Positions 1 through 11,689 of a stretch of 64,000 bases of DNA are shown here, piece after piece; within the stretch, counting starts at the first letter, position 1; each line of letters opens with the position of its first letter. Source of the DNA: Prostheceraeus crozeri (Eukaryota > Platyhelminthes > Polycladida > Euryleptidae); contig CAJQUW010005303.1 in the NCBI GenBank assembly GCA_907163375.1, forward strand, positions 248,001-312,000, in the 5' to 3' direction. The notes beneath the pieces are model-generated. The model did not search any database and was not told the DNA's origin. It was given only the letters and a program-made list of their open reading frames with translations. Made by a program: the position numbers and the translations under genes.

Positions 1-926
1 TCGCATACATTCTCAAAGAGGGGAAGATGGACATCATACACTCTCCTTTTTCGACACTTCAAACGCTCATGCAGTCGCTCCACTTCACCCGTCAACCTCT
101 TATTAATAACCTTCACCTCCTCCGTCTCCTTCACCACGCTTCGCATCCGCTCTATCTCTTCATCCTTCCTCGACACACTCGCCTGCAAACTCTCCACCAA
201 ACCTGCCTTCCTCATCAACTCGCTCCTTTCCGCCATCCATTCCTTCTCCTTCTTTCTCAAGCTCTCCAACTCTTCCCTCGTTGCCCTATACCCCTCAACC
301 TTCACCATCAGCTCTTCATTCTCCTTCAAAACTTTTCTATTATTACTTTCCAAAGCCATCACACGATCCTTCATTCTCACAAATACCTCCGTATCATACG
401 CCTCTTGCTGCCGTGGCGATGACGCTGCCATCGGCTTAGCCACTTCCTCCCCCTCCCACTCTTCCTTCAAATCCGCTATGTCCCCAAACAAATCTTCCAT
501 CACCGCATCCAAATCAACATCATCCTTCTTCTTCATTTTCGCTCTCAACTCAACTTCCTCACTCGAACTCCCATCACTCGAAATCACATCACTCGCATTC
601 CTCACCACTTTCTCCCCAATCACGTCCTGAATCGTTGCCACCGCCTTTCTCACCTCTTCCCTTTCCAACAACTCTCCCTCAAACCATGCCTTGAACCCCT
701 TCTCTCCGATGTTCCCACTCTCACACTGCAAATGCGCCTTCATAAATTCCTTCTCATCCCCCATCACACATTTCCGACAAGACACACACAACCTCAACAT
801 CACTTTCCTCTCATGGCCCATCGTCCCCTCTTTTTCTTTTAAATGTTTCTTCAGTTCGCTACCTCTGGCAATCTTGCCACAACTACACTTGCCGACCAAC
901 ATCTTTGCGTTATTCGGTTTTGTCAT
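1..926 (-). CDS. Partial zinc-finger/coiled-coil protein, unrecognised
   Basis: Seen: on the minus strand an uninterrupted frame of 308 codons starts at ATG 926-924 and runs off the window. The N-terminal ~70 residues are rich in Cys and His (CSCGK near residue 14, then CVSCRKC and HLQC), suggesting a zinc-binding module. A Ser/Glu/Asp-rich stretch follows, then about 150 residues of Glu/Lys/Leu heptad-like sequence typical of a coiled coil. Codons end strongly in G (GAG, AAG, GTG, TTG), so the coding strand is very purine-rich, unlike the AT-rich surroundings. I do not recognise the protein. Inference: because a G-run tandem array and the tail of an R2-like LINE lie just upstream on the same strand, it may be the N-terminal part of a retroelement protein; a host coiled-coil protein is the alternative. 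The C-terminus is not in the window. Confidence 0.55.
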   Translation of the reverse strand, partial: MTKPNNAKMLVGKCSCGKIARGSELKKHLKEKEGTMGHERKVMLRLCVSCRKCVMGDEKEFMKAHLQCESGNIGEKGFKAWFEGELLEREEVRKAVATIQDVIGEKVVRNASDVISSDGSSSEEVELRAKMKKKDDVDLDAVMEDLFGDIADLKEEWEGEEVAKPMAASSPRQQEAYDTEVFVRMKDRVMALESNNRKVLKENEELMVKVEGYRATREELESLRKKEKEWMAERSELMRKAGLVESLQASVSRKDEEIERMRSVVKETEEVKVINKRLTGEVERLHERLKCRKRRVYDVHLPLFENVC

Positions 927-1627
927 GATAATTCTGTAAAGATAGAGTAAAATTTGATAGCAAGTGTTTATAGGATACTACTTGCTGATATGCATTGAAA
1001 GACTAAGTCACCAAACATTTGATAGCAAGTCAGCAACCGTTTGGGTGTTAAGCTCTTGAATCCGTTACAGGCATTACTCAGAGGGGATCTTATCCCAGCT
1101 CCAAGGCCTCGACCCACAAATCCAACCTCGATCGGACAGAGCGTGCGTCATATCACTGTGTTGGTATCCGGGTCCCAGTTTTGACATGAAAACCGGTGGA
1201 GTTATTTACAAGAGGAAACGACCCAAGTCACAGAGACTCATAAACGACTGCTTTTTATTCAAAAACTTCAATTATTATCATTAAATATGAATTTAAATTT
1301 TTCAGTATTTTAGTACTACTCATAAAACGTTTATAAGTAGTCTGTCACCTTCAGCATAGCAAACGCTGTCGAATGTTTTTTGAATCAAGTCTAAAGGACT
1401 TGTAGAAGCAAAGTTATAGCCGTTTGAAGATTTCGGCCTACTATCATCAAATGGTCATGCTATACTGACTAACCTATAAGTCTGACACCTTAGCTGATAT
1501 CAGCAATGTAAAGTCAGAAGTCCGATATCGGACCTCAAGAGAAACGACTTACCTGTAGTCAGTTTCTCAACTTAGTGAAATTCCTCTCCCGATCCCGTTC
1601 TTATATACCCTGTGAATATGCAATCGA
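927..1627. other. Leader region between minus-strand frame and G-run array
   Basis: About 700 bp with no convincing frame on either strand. It contains a short repeated phrase (TTTGATAGCAAGT near 953 and 1019). It probably belongs to the 5' side of whatever unit carries the frame at 926-1, but nothing proves it. Confidence 0.4.
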
Positions 1628-3340
1628 TAAGAGGGGGGGGGTCAGTGAAATTTGATGAAAAATGTTTTGGTGACGGTCCCAGGTCGAAATTCCACACTTT
1701 GGAAAATTTTCAAAATTTTACCCATACAAAGTCACTCTGACACTTAGGATTTTTTCAGGTGAGCGAGATCCGACCTAAAATCTTGTAACCGCTCTAACTT
1801 TTGAACGAAGACAGATAGGAACAAGCCGATTCTTTCACTGAATTTGTCTCACTCTTAGCTTTCAAACGAGCTATTGCACGACAAAATCCGTCCACTAGAA
1901 GCCAAGATCGAAGCTAGCTGTCCAGAGGGGGGGGGACGTCAGTGAAATTTCAAAATTTGATGAAAAATGTTTTGGTGACGGTCCCAGGTCGAAATTCCAC
2001 ACTTTGGAAAATTTTCAAAATTTTACCCATACAAAGTCACTCTGACACTTAGGATTTTTTCAGGTGAGCGAGCTCCGACCTAAAATCTTGTAACCGCTCT
2101 AACTTTTGAATGAAGCCAGATAGGAACAAGCCGTTTCTTTCACTGAATTTGTCTCACTCTTAGCTTTCAAACGAGCTATCGCACGACAAAATCCGTCCAC
2201 TGGAAGCCAAAATCGAAGCAAGCTGTCCAGAGGGGGGGGGTTAGTGAAATTTGATGAAAAATGTTTTGGTGACGGTCCCAGGTCGAAATTCCACACTTTG
2301 GAAAATTTTCAAAATTTTACCCATACAAAGCCACTCTGACACTTAGGATTTTTTCAGGTGAGCGAGCTCCGACCTAAAATCTTGTAACCGCTCTAACTTT
2401 TGAACGAAGACAGATATGAACAAGCCGTTTCTTTCACTGAATTTGTCTCACTCTTAGCTTTCAAACGAGCTATGGCGCGACAAAATCCGTCCACTGGAAG
2501 CCAAAATCGAAGCAAGCTGTCCAGAGGGGGGGGGACGACAGCGAAAATTTTTTCTCTCCGATGGCGTTCAAATTCACCATACGGATGCAGAATTTCACGC
2601 TGAATCCGAATCTGGCCTCCGTTTTCTCATCCGATGCTTCGTTTGGGCGCTACACACCAAAACGTCCCAAATTCTAACTCTGTCGTTTTTTCGAAAAATG
2701 TTGAAAATTTTTTCTCACCGATTGACTTGAAACTCACCATACAGATAGAGAATTTCACGCTGATTCCAAATCTGAAATCCGTTTTCCCATCCGATGCTTC
2801 GTTTTGGCGCTACAGCCCAAAACGTCCAAAATTCTAACTCTGTCGTTTTTCGCCAATGTCCCAAAATCTTAAATGGCGTCTCACATCTAAACGAAGACAG
2901 ATAGGAACAAGCCGATTCTTTCACTGAATTTGTCTCACTCTTAGCTTTCAAACGAGCTATGGCACGACAAAATCCGTCCACTGGAAGCCAAAATCGAAGC
3001 AAGCTGTCCAGGGGGGGGGGACGTCAGCGAAAATTTTTCTCTCCGATGGCGTTCAAATTCGCCATACCGATGCAGAATTTCACGCTGAATCCGAATCCGG
3101 CCTCCGTTTTCTCATCCGACCACTCCTTCCACTCGAAACAGCCCATTTTACAACCCAACATTCAGCAGATTGCACGAAAAACATCACACACTATAGCCTC
3201 AAGACTAATCCTGGCGGCCGCCCAAGTCCACCACGACACTCTGTCGTTCCAGAGGGGGGGGACGTCAGCGAACAGTTTGCGAACCAACCTGGCCGGCACA
3301 CCACGACAGACCTCTGTCGTTCCAGAGGGGGGGCGCCGGT
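1628..3340. repeat. Tandem array of ~300-bp units marked by G7-G10 runs
   Basis: G runs begin at 1633, 1927, 2232, 2526, 3011, 3253 and 3327 (9, 9, 9, 9, 10, 8 and 7 Gs), so the first units are 294-305 bp and the later ones are rearranged. Between runs the same text recurs: AGTGAAATTTGATG, GACGGTCCCAGGTCG, TTAGGATTTTTTCAGG and CGAGCTATNGCACGACAAAA. Units differ by a few percent. Short frames across it are repeats of each other and are not called as genes. The position, directly upstream of the minus-strand frame at 926, resembles the repeated 5' leaders of some retroelements. Confidence 0.85.
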
Positions 3341-3439
3341 CGAGTGTTCGCCGTTTTCTTACTACTAGTATCCAGACATTTGTTGAAAAGCTATATGTGC
3401 AATAGCATCTTCTGCATCCTAAAGGACCTGAGTCATCAT

Positions 3440-4340
3440 CTGAGCACCATCCTTCACCGAGATTTCTGTCCATTTAGCTCAGTATCTCTCAGGACTGTGG
3501 GTCCGCAGCAGCCTGTTGCGTCCAGGTCCTCACCACAAAGCTGCTACTTTCCGTCTTCGCCTTGAACTTCTTGATCATAATCTTCAAAGTTTAGCACCGG
3601 CCTTCACAAGAAATTTCCTCATCGATGGCTCAACGGCATCCCACTTCAAAAGATATTAGCTCTCATTTCCACCCTGCGGCAAATTCCTCATACTAAGCAG
3701 CTTGCCTGTCATGGTTATCCCCTATGAGTTCTTCCCGGGGAACGTTTAGTTCGCCCATAATCATTCTCCTTCCAGTCGCGTTGATTAATACTAAATCAGG
3801 CCGTTGGTCAGACAGGGATAATTCATCTGACAGCAGTCTACCTACTCGAACTTCCCACTTCCGCGGAAGAGATCGAGACACATGAAGAGATGTTCGATTC
3901 TTATACCCACTGCACGAAGCGCATTTCCGCTACATATTTGTTGGTTATCACTGTATCTGAGACTGCCTCCACAGTTGATTGCAGTGCCAAACCGGGCGGA
4001 ATGTATACCATCAACTCTGCACTCCGCAGTCCCACTTAGCAAACCATAGAGGATATGACAAAGATTGGTAGACAGACCCCACATATAACACTGAGGGACC
4101 ATCCCAATTCCACAAAGATTCAAGTTATTCCGGCATGGAACCCACTATTCGTCCATCGAAGCTTCCGCTTCATCCGCCAGTAATCAGTGTTCCACCAATC
4201 GGCCCATGAAATCTTCTCCAGTTTAGCCATCTTCCCATTTTAACAGAGTTTCCCGCATCTGCGGTGACATAAAGCGGTGCGAGGTAGCACGCACATCAGA
4301 CCAAGTCAAGAGACGTGGCTCAGAGTCTCCGACACGAAGT
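3440..4340 (-). pseudogene. Decayed 3' end of an R2-like (restriction-type endonuclease) LINE
   Basis: Minus-strand frames carry recognisable scraps of the C-terminus of non-LTR elements with a PD-(D/E)XK-like endonuclease: LCHILYG (CCHC-like segment), then RPDLVLINATGRRMIMGELN and, in another frame, FEVGCR. The order on the minus strand is correct for such an element. Several frame changes and stops separate the pieces, so it is a relic. The match is from memory of family motifs; other LINE clades with similar tails are possible. Confidence 0.45.
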
Positions 4341-4470
4341 TCTCGGAAGAAGAGGGTTATTCTGGGTGTCTTTTCGATCCGTGATGCTCCATTTCCTGTG
4401 TAGGGTGAGAGCTGAATTCGTGTAGCCCTCCGTCAGATGATCGCTGTATTCCGGGGTTTGCTTGCACCAC
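4341..4470. other. No gene seen
   Basis: Short stretch between the LINE relic and the next repeat; no frame or repeat recognised. Confidence 0.4.
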
Positions 4471-5060
4471 CTACAAAAGTTGGTATTTAAGGGTTAACTC
4501 CCCCACTCACACACGTTTTCAAATGTGCCTAAAATCCGTAAATTGGAATTAATCGTCACAAAACTTAAGTTACACGTAGTTGGGGATATTTTCTATCTGC
4601 ATGCAATGTACCGGTATTATGCAAACCGGACAAGTAGTTTTTGAACTACAGACGATCACGTGAAGTGTAGCGATATCAGCAGCTTGATCTGACACCTGTT
4701 CAGCGCATTATTATTGCTCGTGCAGGTATTGTGCTCTCTCCCTTCATCTTTTCGTCTGCAATTTCAAATATTCCCACCACTACCTTACTATTACGCTTCA
4801 CCATCACGAAAAGCATCAATAAAAGCAGAAAACTAGTCTAGTATTCTTCTTTTTGTGTTACCGACAAGGTGTGTTGGTTTCGACACAGAATGAGCACAAT
4901 GTGAGACTTATTTCTTGAATTGCCGGTACAGTAGTTGTATTTGCTGCTTCTTTCTCATGGTCACTTGAAGGCGGGACTTACATAAAACTTGAGCGTGATG
5001 AGTCATGGCATTACTCGAGTGCTCGACGGTACAGGAAGCTCTGTAAGTTATACCCACAGA
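4471..5060. repeat. Interspersed repeat, family shared with 29.8 kb and 37.0 kb
   Basis: The first half aligns with 29757-30046: shared phrases include CGTCACAAAACTT, GCAGCTTGATC, CAGACAAGTA/CGGACAAGTA and TTCCCACCAC. The second half aligns with 36965-37110, with shared TTGAGCRTGATGAGTCAT. No coding potential was seen. The family is not recognised; no terminal repeats were found by eye. Confidence 0.6.
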
Positions 5061-6203
5061 ATTAGATTCATCTGCGCGCGCCTCGGTTTCCTAGAAAGGA
5101 AGAATTGTATGTAACCTTAATATCGAAATGGCACATATCACAGAATTAGACAACTTGCTCCTTCTCGAATGGATAATTCGTGTATCGCTTGCTATTGGAA
5201 ATGGCAAACAATAAGCTGTCAGCAAAGGACACCAGAGCCAGTGAGAGATGCGTGCGTGCTGTGATATCACGTCGCACACACCAAAACACTCATCGATGCG
5301 TGGCTTCGATTCAATGTATGCACTATACAGTGAGCAATGCCGAGGAGAGGATCATCAAGTGAACTAATTTTCGTACGCCTGCTACTTTCTTTAATAATGA
5401 TCGGAAGGGCCAACATTTTGGAGAAAACTTGTGGGCAATGATCTGAATTCTTCGAATCTGAAGGAATTTTGGCAATCGAAGCACTTTTCTGGAACTCACA
5501 TTAATCCGCAAGCGACGCAGGACTTTTTTCCTATCTCTGTAAGGTATAAGGAATTCCTTTTTGCCCACTTAATAGGTTCCTCGATGTGCCGTCGATTTCG
5601 TATTAATCACACTTCTAGCAAACCGAAGCAGATAAACAAAATATTTAATTCTGTGCGTCCACATCTCTCAACATCGACACAATTCCCTATTAAAACTTAA
5701 AGCCATGTCCGAAGTAAGCATAAGATACGCAACAAGCACACGTCCGTGAGTGTTCATTAGCGCATCACTTAACTTTTAGCTTTTAGCTGATAAACAAAAT
5801 ATTTAATTCTGTGGTTATACCGAATCCGATGCCGATGACGATATAAAATTAGACCATTGATGAGAGTGTGATGTTGAGTGTCCGATTTTATTATGTGAGC
5901 ATAATAAGCGCATCTTTACATGCTCCAAACGCGCATGTATAATCAACGATCCCGATCATGTACTGTCTTAAATGTGGTTTACAAAGGAGTCTGTAATGTG
6001 TGATGGCTTTTACGTAGGCAGCATCACCTGTTTCTTCCATGATCGAGTATTAGAGCACATACAGGCAAGTAGAGCTGCAATTATATTCCTACATACTCCC
6101 AATTCTCATAATCAGCATCCCAAGGACATACTTACATTTACCATCGTAATTCGCCACCAAAGTGAAATCCGTTGACGAATTGCCGAAGCCATTACTATAA
6201 GGC
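5061..6203. other. No gene seen
   Basis: About 1.1 kb of AT-rich sequence with only short chance frames. No splice-bounded exon, RNA gene or transposon end was recognised. Confidence 0.4.
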
Positions 6204-6211
6204 AACTAAAA

Positions 6212-7969
6212 CAGGGTTGTCTTTTTTGCCGGCAAAAACTGGTAAAAACCGGCTAAAACTAAAATTCCGAGAAATATGTCTTTTTCTTCACGAAATGATT
6301 GACAGCAAGTTGGGGTTTGAGTATCACGATGCATGCTGGTTTGCAGTTTGCAACTCTTATCTTGCAAAACATGACATTCATTCTGTGATAGAACCACATG
6401 ATATGTTTTTATCACGAACGACTTACGATGTTGTCTTTGTTTACGATTGCTCTGCCCTTTTCTTGTGCCTTTAAAACAAATTTAGACTTCAGCACCATTT
6501 TGGCCTATTAGTTCATGTAGCAGAAGTTGCTAGATGCTCCCAGAATTGTCATTAAATGAATGAAAATAATGAAAATAAACATATGAATAAAACTGGTTTA
6601 TATAGAACTAAATTAAGCATTTGCCACTTCATGTGCACGAGCTTCAATAATCCCACTGTTATTCTTCTGTGTTGAGTGTTCAGCAAGAATGTAGAGAGTA
6701 TTTTAATAGTAGCTTAGGTTTCATCAGATCTAGATTTGAACCCAGGTCTCATGAAGGCAGAGAGAACACTCTATCAAAAAGCCTCTGCACCGGAAAATCT
6801 CATCTCCCAAATCAAGCAATGTGCAATAATCACTTTTAGAATACATTTCTACTTTTTTAGAAATATACTAAATGTACTAATGCCTGTGATTGGAGCAGAG
6901 AATGTTGATAAAGTAAGGTATAGTGTGAACAGTTTCAGTTTTAATCTCTACAAAAGAACATTTTCAGTAAGCTGCAAAATTTATCGTTGTTAAACAGAAT
7001 CTGAGAGCGACAAACAATTGTGACATTATTGTGATATTCAAGTTTGTTTAAAGTTCTCTCGAATTTCCATATTTTGAGCTCAAATCATAACTTTACTTTC
7101 GGTATAAAATTCAATTAATATCACCTTATCTTCTAAATATGTGAGGGTAAATTACCATGACATGAAAGATGCTGAAGGGCAATATTTTTAATCTTGCCTT
7201 TCTGGGAGTGCAGGATAAATTTCATAGAAATATTCGTATAATCACAATGGCTATAGTACATTTGAGGCACATTTAGAAGACAAGCTATTCTATGAGATAA
7301 GCAAGCAGGTTAATCGTAGAAGTCCGAGGCCAGATTTCTACATTTTCTTGCCTTTCTATCTTCATGGAATGCCTGCTTTCGGTCTTTTATATAGAGCCAA
7401 GTTTTGAATGCAGTTGGAAAGAGCCAATATTGAAAGATGGTGGTTTTATTTTCTTTTTGTTATTTTCTACAATTGATTTCACTTAACATTAGTTAACTAT
7501 CTTCAGGAAGGAAATGTGGTCTACATTCAAAACGTGAAATATAGCTAAGACAATATATTCAATATAGCCAAGTGATTTCCTTCCAGCATGGACGTCTATT
7601 GCTTGTTACAATGAATAAAATTTATGAAGCAGCAAAATGCGTGCACGCCTAAAAAATGCACAGCAGCTTTATAGCAATATTTTTCATAATAATTCATGTT
7701 CGCACACCGAGCCTATACTTGGAACATGTTATTGATTGAAATGTGATATTGATAAGGCTTGAATTGTGAAAACACAGGCCAAAATGTTTATCGAATGATG
7801 AAAAAGTAAAATGAACTTATTGCGACTAGCGTTCATCATGACGATGATCCCTTATATTGAATGTACCAAAAAAATAGTTAAATAGCTGGAAAAATAGTTT
7901 TAGCCAGTTTTTGCCAGTTTCAGCCGAAAAGTGGTGACAAAAGCTGGTGGTTTTTACCGGCCAACCCTG
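6212..7969. mobile_element. Non-autonomous hAT transposon, 1758 bp, 8-bp TSD
   Basis: Starts with CAGGGTTGTCTTTTTTGCCG and ends with the inverse CCGGCCAACCCTG. The terminal inverted repeats share CAGGGTTG and then a looser run of (C)TGGTAAAAACCGG/AAACTGGCAAAAACTGG motifs extending ~80-100 bp inward. The target duplication AACTAAAA is perfect at 6204-6211 and 7970-7977, which fits the 8-bp duplications made by hAT transposases. No transposase frame is visible, so it must be moved by a partner elsewhere. A SINE fragment lies inside it (6722-6810). Confidence 0.88.
6722..6810 (-). repeat. tRNA-derived SINE fragment, minus strand
   Basis: The reverse complement reads AGAGTGTTCTCTCTGCCTTC and then GGGTTCAAATC, matching the tRNA-like head of the better preserved SINE at 11112-11255 (AGAGTGTTCGCTCTGCTTCC, GGGATCGAACCC). 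Nested in the hAT element, so it is younger than that insertion unless it was captured with it. Confidence 0.6.
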
Positions 7970-7977
7970 AACTAAAA

Positions 7978-8934
7978 CCACCTCTGAATGGCAAAGAGGA
8001 GTTTATTTACCATAGTTTGTGCATATGTCATTGATTTATGTACGTAATTAGTTTACCTTTGTTGCTCCATTGGTCATGTTGTTAAATGCATTCACATCAT
8101 TGTTGCATTTTATTTTGATCATTTATGCATATATTTTGAAAATAGTTTCTAGACATTTGTAGCTGTGCATTCACTCTTTTATAGATTTTATGTCTTGATT
8201 GTCGTGCATCTTGGTAGTGTGATTTTGATCGATAACTTGAGTGTCAATATAGTCAATTCACCTGGCATTGAATGCTTGACCAGCATAACTATAAAAAAGT
8301 GCCTGACGACGAAGTAGTGCCTCGGCACGTCGCTGAGAAATCGCATTTATTTGGTAGATTGATCTTTTACCTGGAAAATTGTTTATGTGATTTCCTTTAT
8401 TAGAGCATTCCATCGTCTTTTGATAAACACGAGTATACCCTTGCCTTTTTAACTCAATGAACGATTATGTACTTTTCCCTCCTTTTCTTGCTACCAGAGG
8501 TGCGGCATTTATTTAAAAGTTCACCTTTCAGCTGCGACGCTTATTAGAGGGCATAAAATTGCGTCTGTAATTGCAGTTTTCCAGACAAAGACTGTTGTTT
8601 GATCGAAGCTGACGCAATAGAGTGCAAAAAAATGGAACACACATTTGTCTTCATTTCAGTTATTTTCTTATTCAACAATTAATATTTAAATTGACAGATT
8701 TTTTCAATCAGTTCAATTAAAATACAATTAATGTTTCCCAATCCCTGCAGCTATATAACTGTGTAAATTGCCTAAATCACACACTTTCACTAAATTTCTA
8801 CGTCAGCAAAGAGGAAGCAGACAACGCACCTCTGCTTCATGTTGATTCCACATCTTGCGTCATTCGGAAGTCAGATAAATCGAACTGACGGAACGGATAG
8901 ACTCTGCTGGAACTCTCAGTTAATTAGAACTCAC
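7978..8934. other. No gene seen
   Basis: AT-rich spacer right of the hAT insertion. Near 8490-8560 there is a fragment of the small CTCTAATAAGCG-type repeat described at 10576-10666. No exon recognised. Confidence 0.4.
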
Positions 8935-9560
8935 ACATTTTAGTCAGAAGTCATCATCATCATCAGGGTATCTCTCTCTCTCTCTCTCTCCCTTATGAGG
9001 AACCCCATTCAAAGCGTCCACAAAACTTTGTCTTTTGCCATGCGGCTGCATGTGCGTCCGATGTTGCGTTATAGATCGTAGCGTCATCTTGATTTTGGTC
9101 GTCCACGTAATCTTTTGTAGTTGCGCGGAGTCCATTCTGTAACCCGTGTTGTCCATCGGTTGTCATTTCGTCGTGCCACATGTCCTGCCCATCGAATATA
9201 TGCTCTCCCGAATACACTGGATGATGTCCGTGACCCCTACCTGCTGACGGATCCAACTGGCTCTCCTGTCACGAAGTGCAATACCCATCATTATCCACTC
9301 CATTTTCCGTTGAGTTGTGACGAACTTCTCCAATTGTGCATCATTTAGCGACCTTGTTTCGCTGTCATGTGTTATAGTAGGAAGAATACATTCGTTTCTC
9401 TTTATTTTCATGGGAAACTTCTTATCTCGCATAATGTCGCCAAGCTTCCGGAAGGCATTCCATCCAAGAGTGATCCTTCACCGCAATTCCATCAACTGAT
9501 TGTGATCTTTAGTCTGCATCTGGTCAAGGTGTACATATTTGTTGATTTCTTTGAGGTAGG
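8935..9560 (-). mobile_element. LINE C-terminal fragment (RTE-like/related), minus strand
   Basis: On the minus strand, frames read in order HLDQMQTKDHNQLMEL, ITLGWNAFRKLGDI, CILPTITHDSETRSLNDAQL, RKMEWIMMGIALRDRR and, after frame changes, WTTRVTEWTPRNYKRLRGRP. This is the conserved tail after the reverse-transcriptase domain of many invertebrate LINEs (the GSETW...ME..MLGI.LRDR block). It ends in a short TGATGATGATGA tail preceded by a GA-rich microsatellite (about 8950-8995), as expected at a LINE 3' end. At least two frame changes make it dead, and the 5' part is absent. Confidence 0.75.
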
Positions 9561-10238
<678 letters not shown>

Positions 10239-10575
10239 ACAGCAAGCGCTAGTGAGCGCAAACTAGCGGTAGAACTGGGTCACGGGGAGATGTCATGACC
10301 CATTACGCTCAAGTTTTGTGTGAGTCTCGCCTTCAAGCGACGATGGGAAAGAAATAGCAAATAGAAACACTAGACCGGTAAGTCAAAAGAAATAAGTTGC
10401 GCCCTGCTTTCAACATGCATGGAAGGTACTAGGCCTTGTCGGCAATGAATAAATCGGTAATGTAGTAGGAAGAATATTTTACGAGTTTTCAGCTTGTTGA
10501 CATCTATCCGAAGAGCTCATATGTAATCATTGTTGCTAATCAATTTGGAAACTTTCATGAGGAAAATCGAGTATT

Positions 10576-10666
10576 TTAATAGGCGCTGTCCTCTATTATG
10601 CCCAGCGGTTAGAATTGAGTGATTATTAAAAGACGCCGCTGCGTTTATTAGAGGAAATACGACAGT
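10576..10666. repeat. Small CTCTAATAA/GCGCCGC repeat
   Basis: Reads GTATTTTAATAGGCGCTGTC and ends GCGTTTATTAGAGGAAATAC, so its two ends are roughly inverted. Relatives occur at 9669-9720 and 36755-36862. A short MITE-like repeat; superfamily not determined. Confidence 0.5.
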
Positions 10667-10920
10667 CACAAAACTTGCATATAATAGATTTTCTTATTAA
10701 AAATTATTTAATTAGTAAAGAACATAAACCTAACAAATTATCAGAAGTTGACTCACGAAGCATCGTTTCATAGACCTAAGTACACAGTCATCTTATCTTC
10801 AAATTATGTCAAGGAATGCGACATTTTGTCATTTTTATTAAGAGATTTGAAATATTGACAATCTATTCATTATCTGTAGGTCTACTGATTAAAATTTTCA
10901 ATGTAAATCTCTTGTTTCAG

Positions 10921-11002
10921 CAGAATCCTCAGATAAGAGCGACCGATCTTCTTTGGTTATCGATGAGGAGGATATACCAGAGGAATTACTGGCTCCGGAT
11001 CG
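10921..11002 (+). CDS. Candidate internal exon of an unrecognised gene
   Basis: Canonical sites on both sides: CTCTTGTTTCAG before 10921 and GTAAGTGATT from 11003. The 82-bp exon is open in a frame reading ESSDKSDRSSLVIDEEDIP...LAPD, strongly acidic and Ser-rich, with 2 bases left over at each end. The next plus-strand candidate exon (29391-29502) starts in the phase that would continue this one. I do not recognise the protein. It could be chance, but the combination of strong splice sites and protein-like composition is uncommon in this AT-rich DNA. Confidence 0.4.
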
Positions 11003-11111
11003 GTAAGTGATTACTAGGAGATAATTGACTTGGGGTTACTTCGTTCTAGTTTGTTCTAGTTTATATTTCACTCATTTCTCGTTCAAACCCATTTGCACCA
11101 TCCTCGAGGTT

Positions 11112-11255
11112 GGGTGGTGACGCAATGGCCTCGTGGTAGAGTGTTCGCTCTGCTTCCGGGAATCCTGGGATCGAACCCTGATCGGGAAAAACCCAGTTCC
11201 CCAGACAAGGGGAGAAAACCGTGTTCGCAGAGTGTGTGACCATTGGCGTTATTCG
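11112..11255 (+). repeat. tRNA-derived SINE (type 1)
   Basis: The head resembles a tRNA gene: A-box-like GGCCTCGTGGTAGAGTG and B-box-like GGGATCGAACCC at normal spacing, followed by a non-tRNA body (GGGAAAAACCCAGTTCCCC). A minus-strand fragment of the same family lies at 6722-6810. Confidence 0.8.
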
Positions 11256-11378
11256 AGGTGAGACGACTCTGCTTGAATCACGTCGCTGCGCGTGCGTCGT
11301 AGACCCTTTGTGTCACATTATGAGAAGGATCACGGGAGAAGACAAGCGAAGTGAATCTATATTTTTCATCTCCAACTC

Positions 11379-11556
11379 TGTGGTCTCCGTGGCATAGTGG
11401 TTAAGTGCTTAGCCTAGCGATCTTTTGGTCCAGAGGTCGAGCCCCGAAGATGTCATTGGAAGTCGGCAGGAAGGGCCTCCGGACTAAAAGTACTACAACG
11501 CTCCATAAGTCTGACTATATCAGCACCGTCCAAGCCCCAAGTATGGGGAGTAGTGA
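11379..11556 (+). repeat. tRNA-derived SINE (type 2)
   Basis: Head TGGTCTCCGTGGCATAGTGG TTAAGTGC (A box) and GGTCGAGCCCC (B box), then the tail GTCGGCAGGAAGGGC.TCCGG. The GCAGGAAGGGCATCCGG block is typical of 3' ends shared with RTE-type LINEs, suggesting which machinery mobilised it (inference). Further copies sit upstream of both Toll genes. Confidence 0.85.
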
Positions 11557-11689
11557 CGTAAAAACTTCTTGTTTTTTTATAACTTATTTGTTGATATTTT
11601 GACTTGATGACGAATTCAAAATTCACACTGGTGAGGTACAATTGCTCCGGAATGTATGAAAATCTTGTTTGAAATATCGTAATTATGTA

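Noticed and set aside
27-422. 131-residue plus-strand frame, Leu/Pro/His-rich
   Set aside because: Shadow of the purine-rich minus-strand coding frame at 926-1.
2099-3473. Several 65-148 residue frames across the G-run array
   Set aside because: They repeat each other because the DNA is a tandem repeat; no motif.
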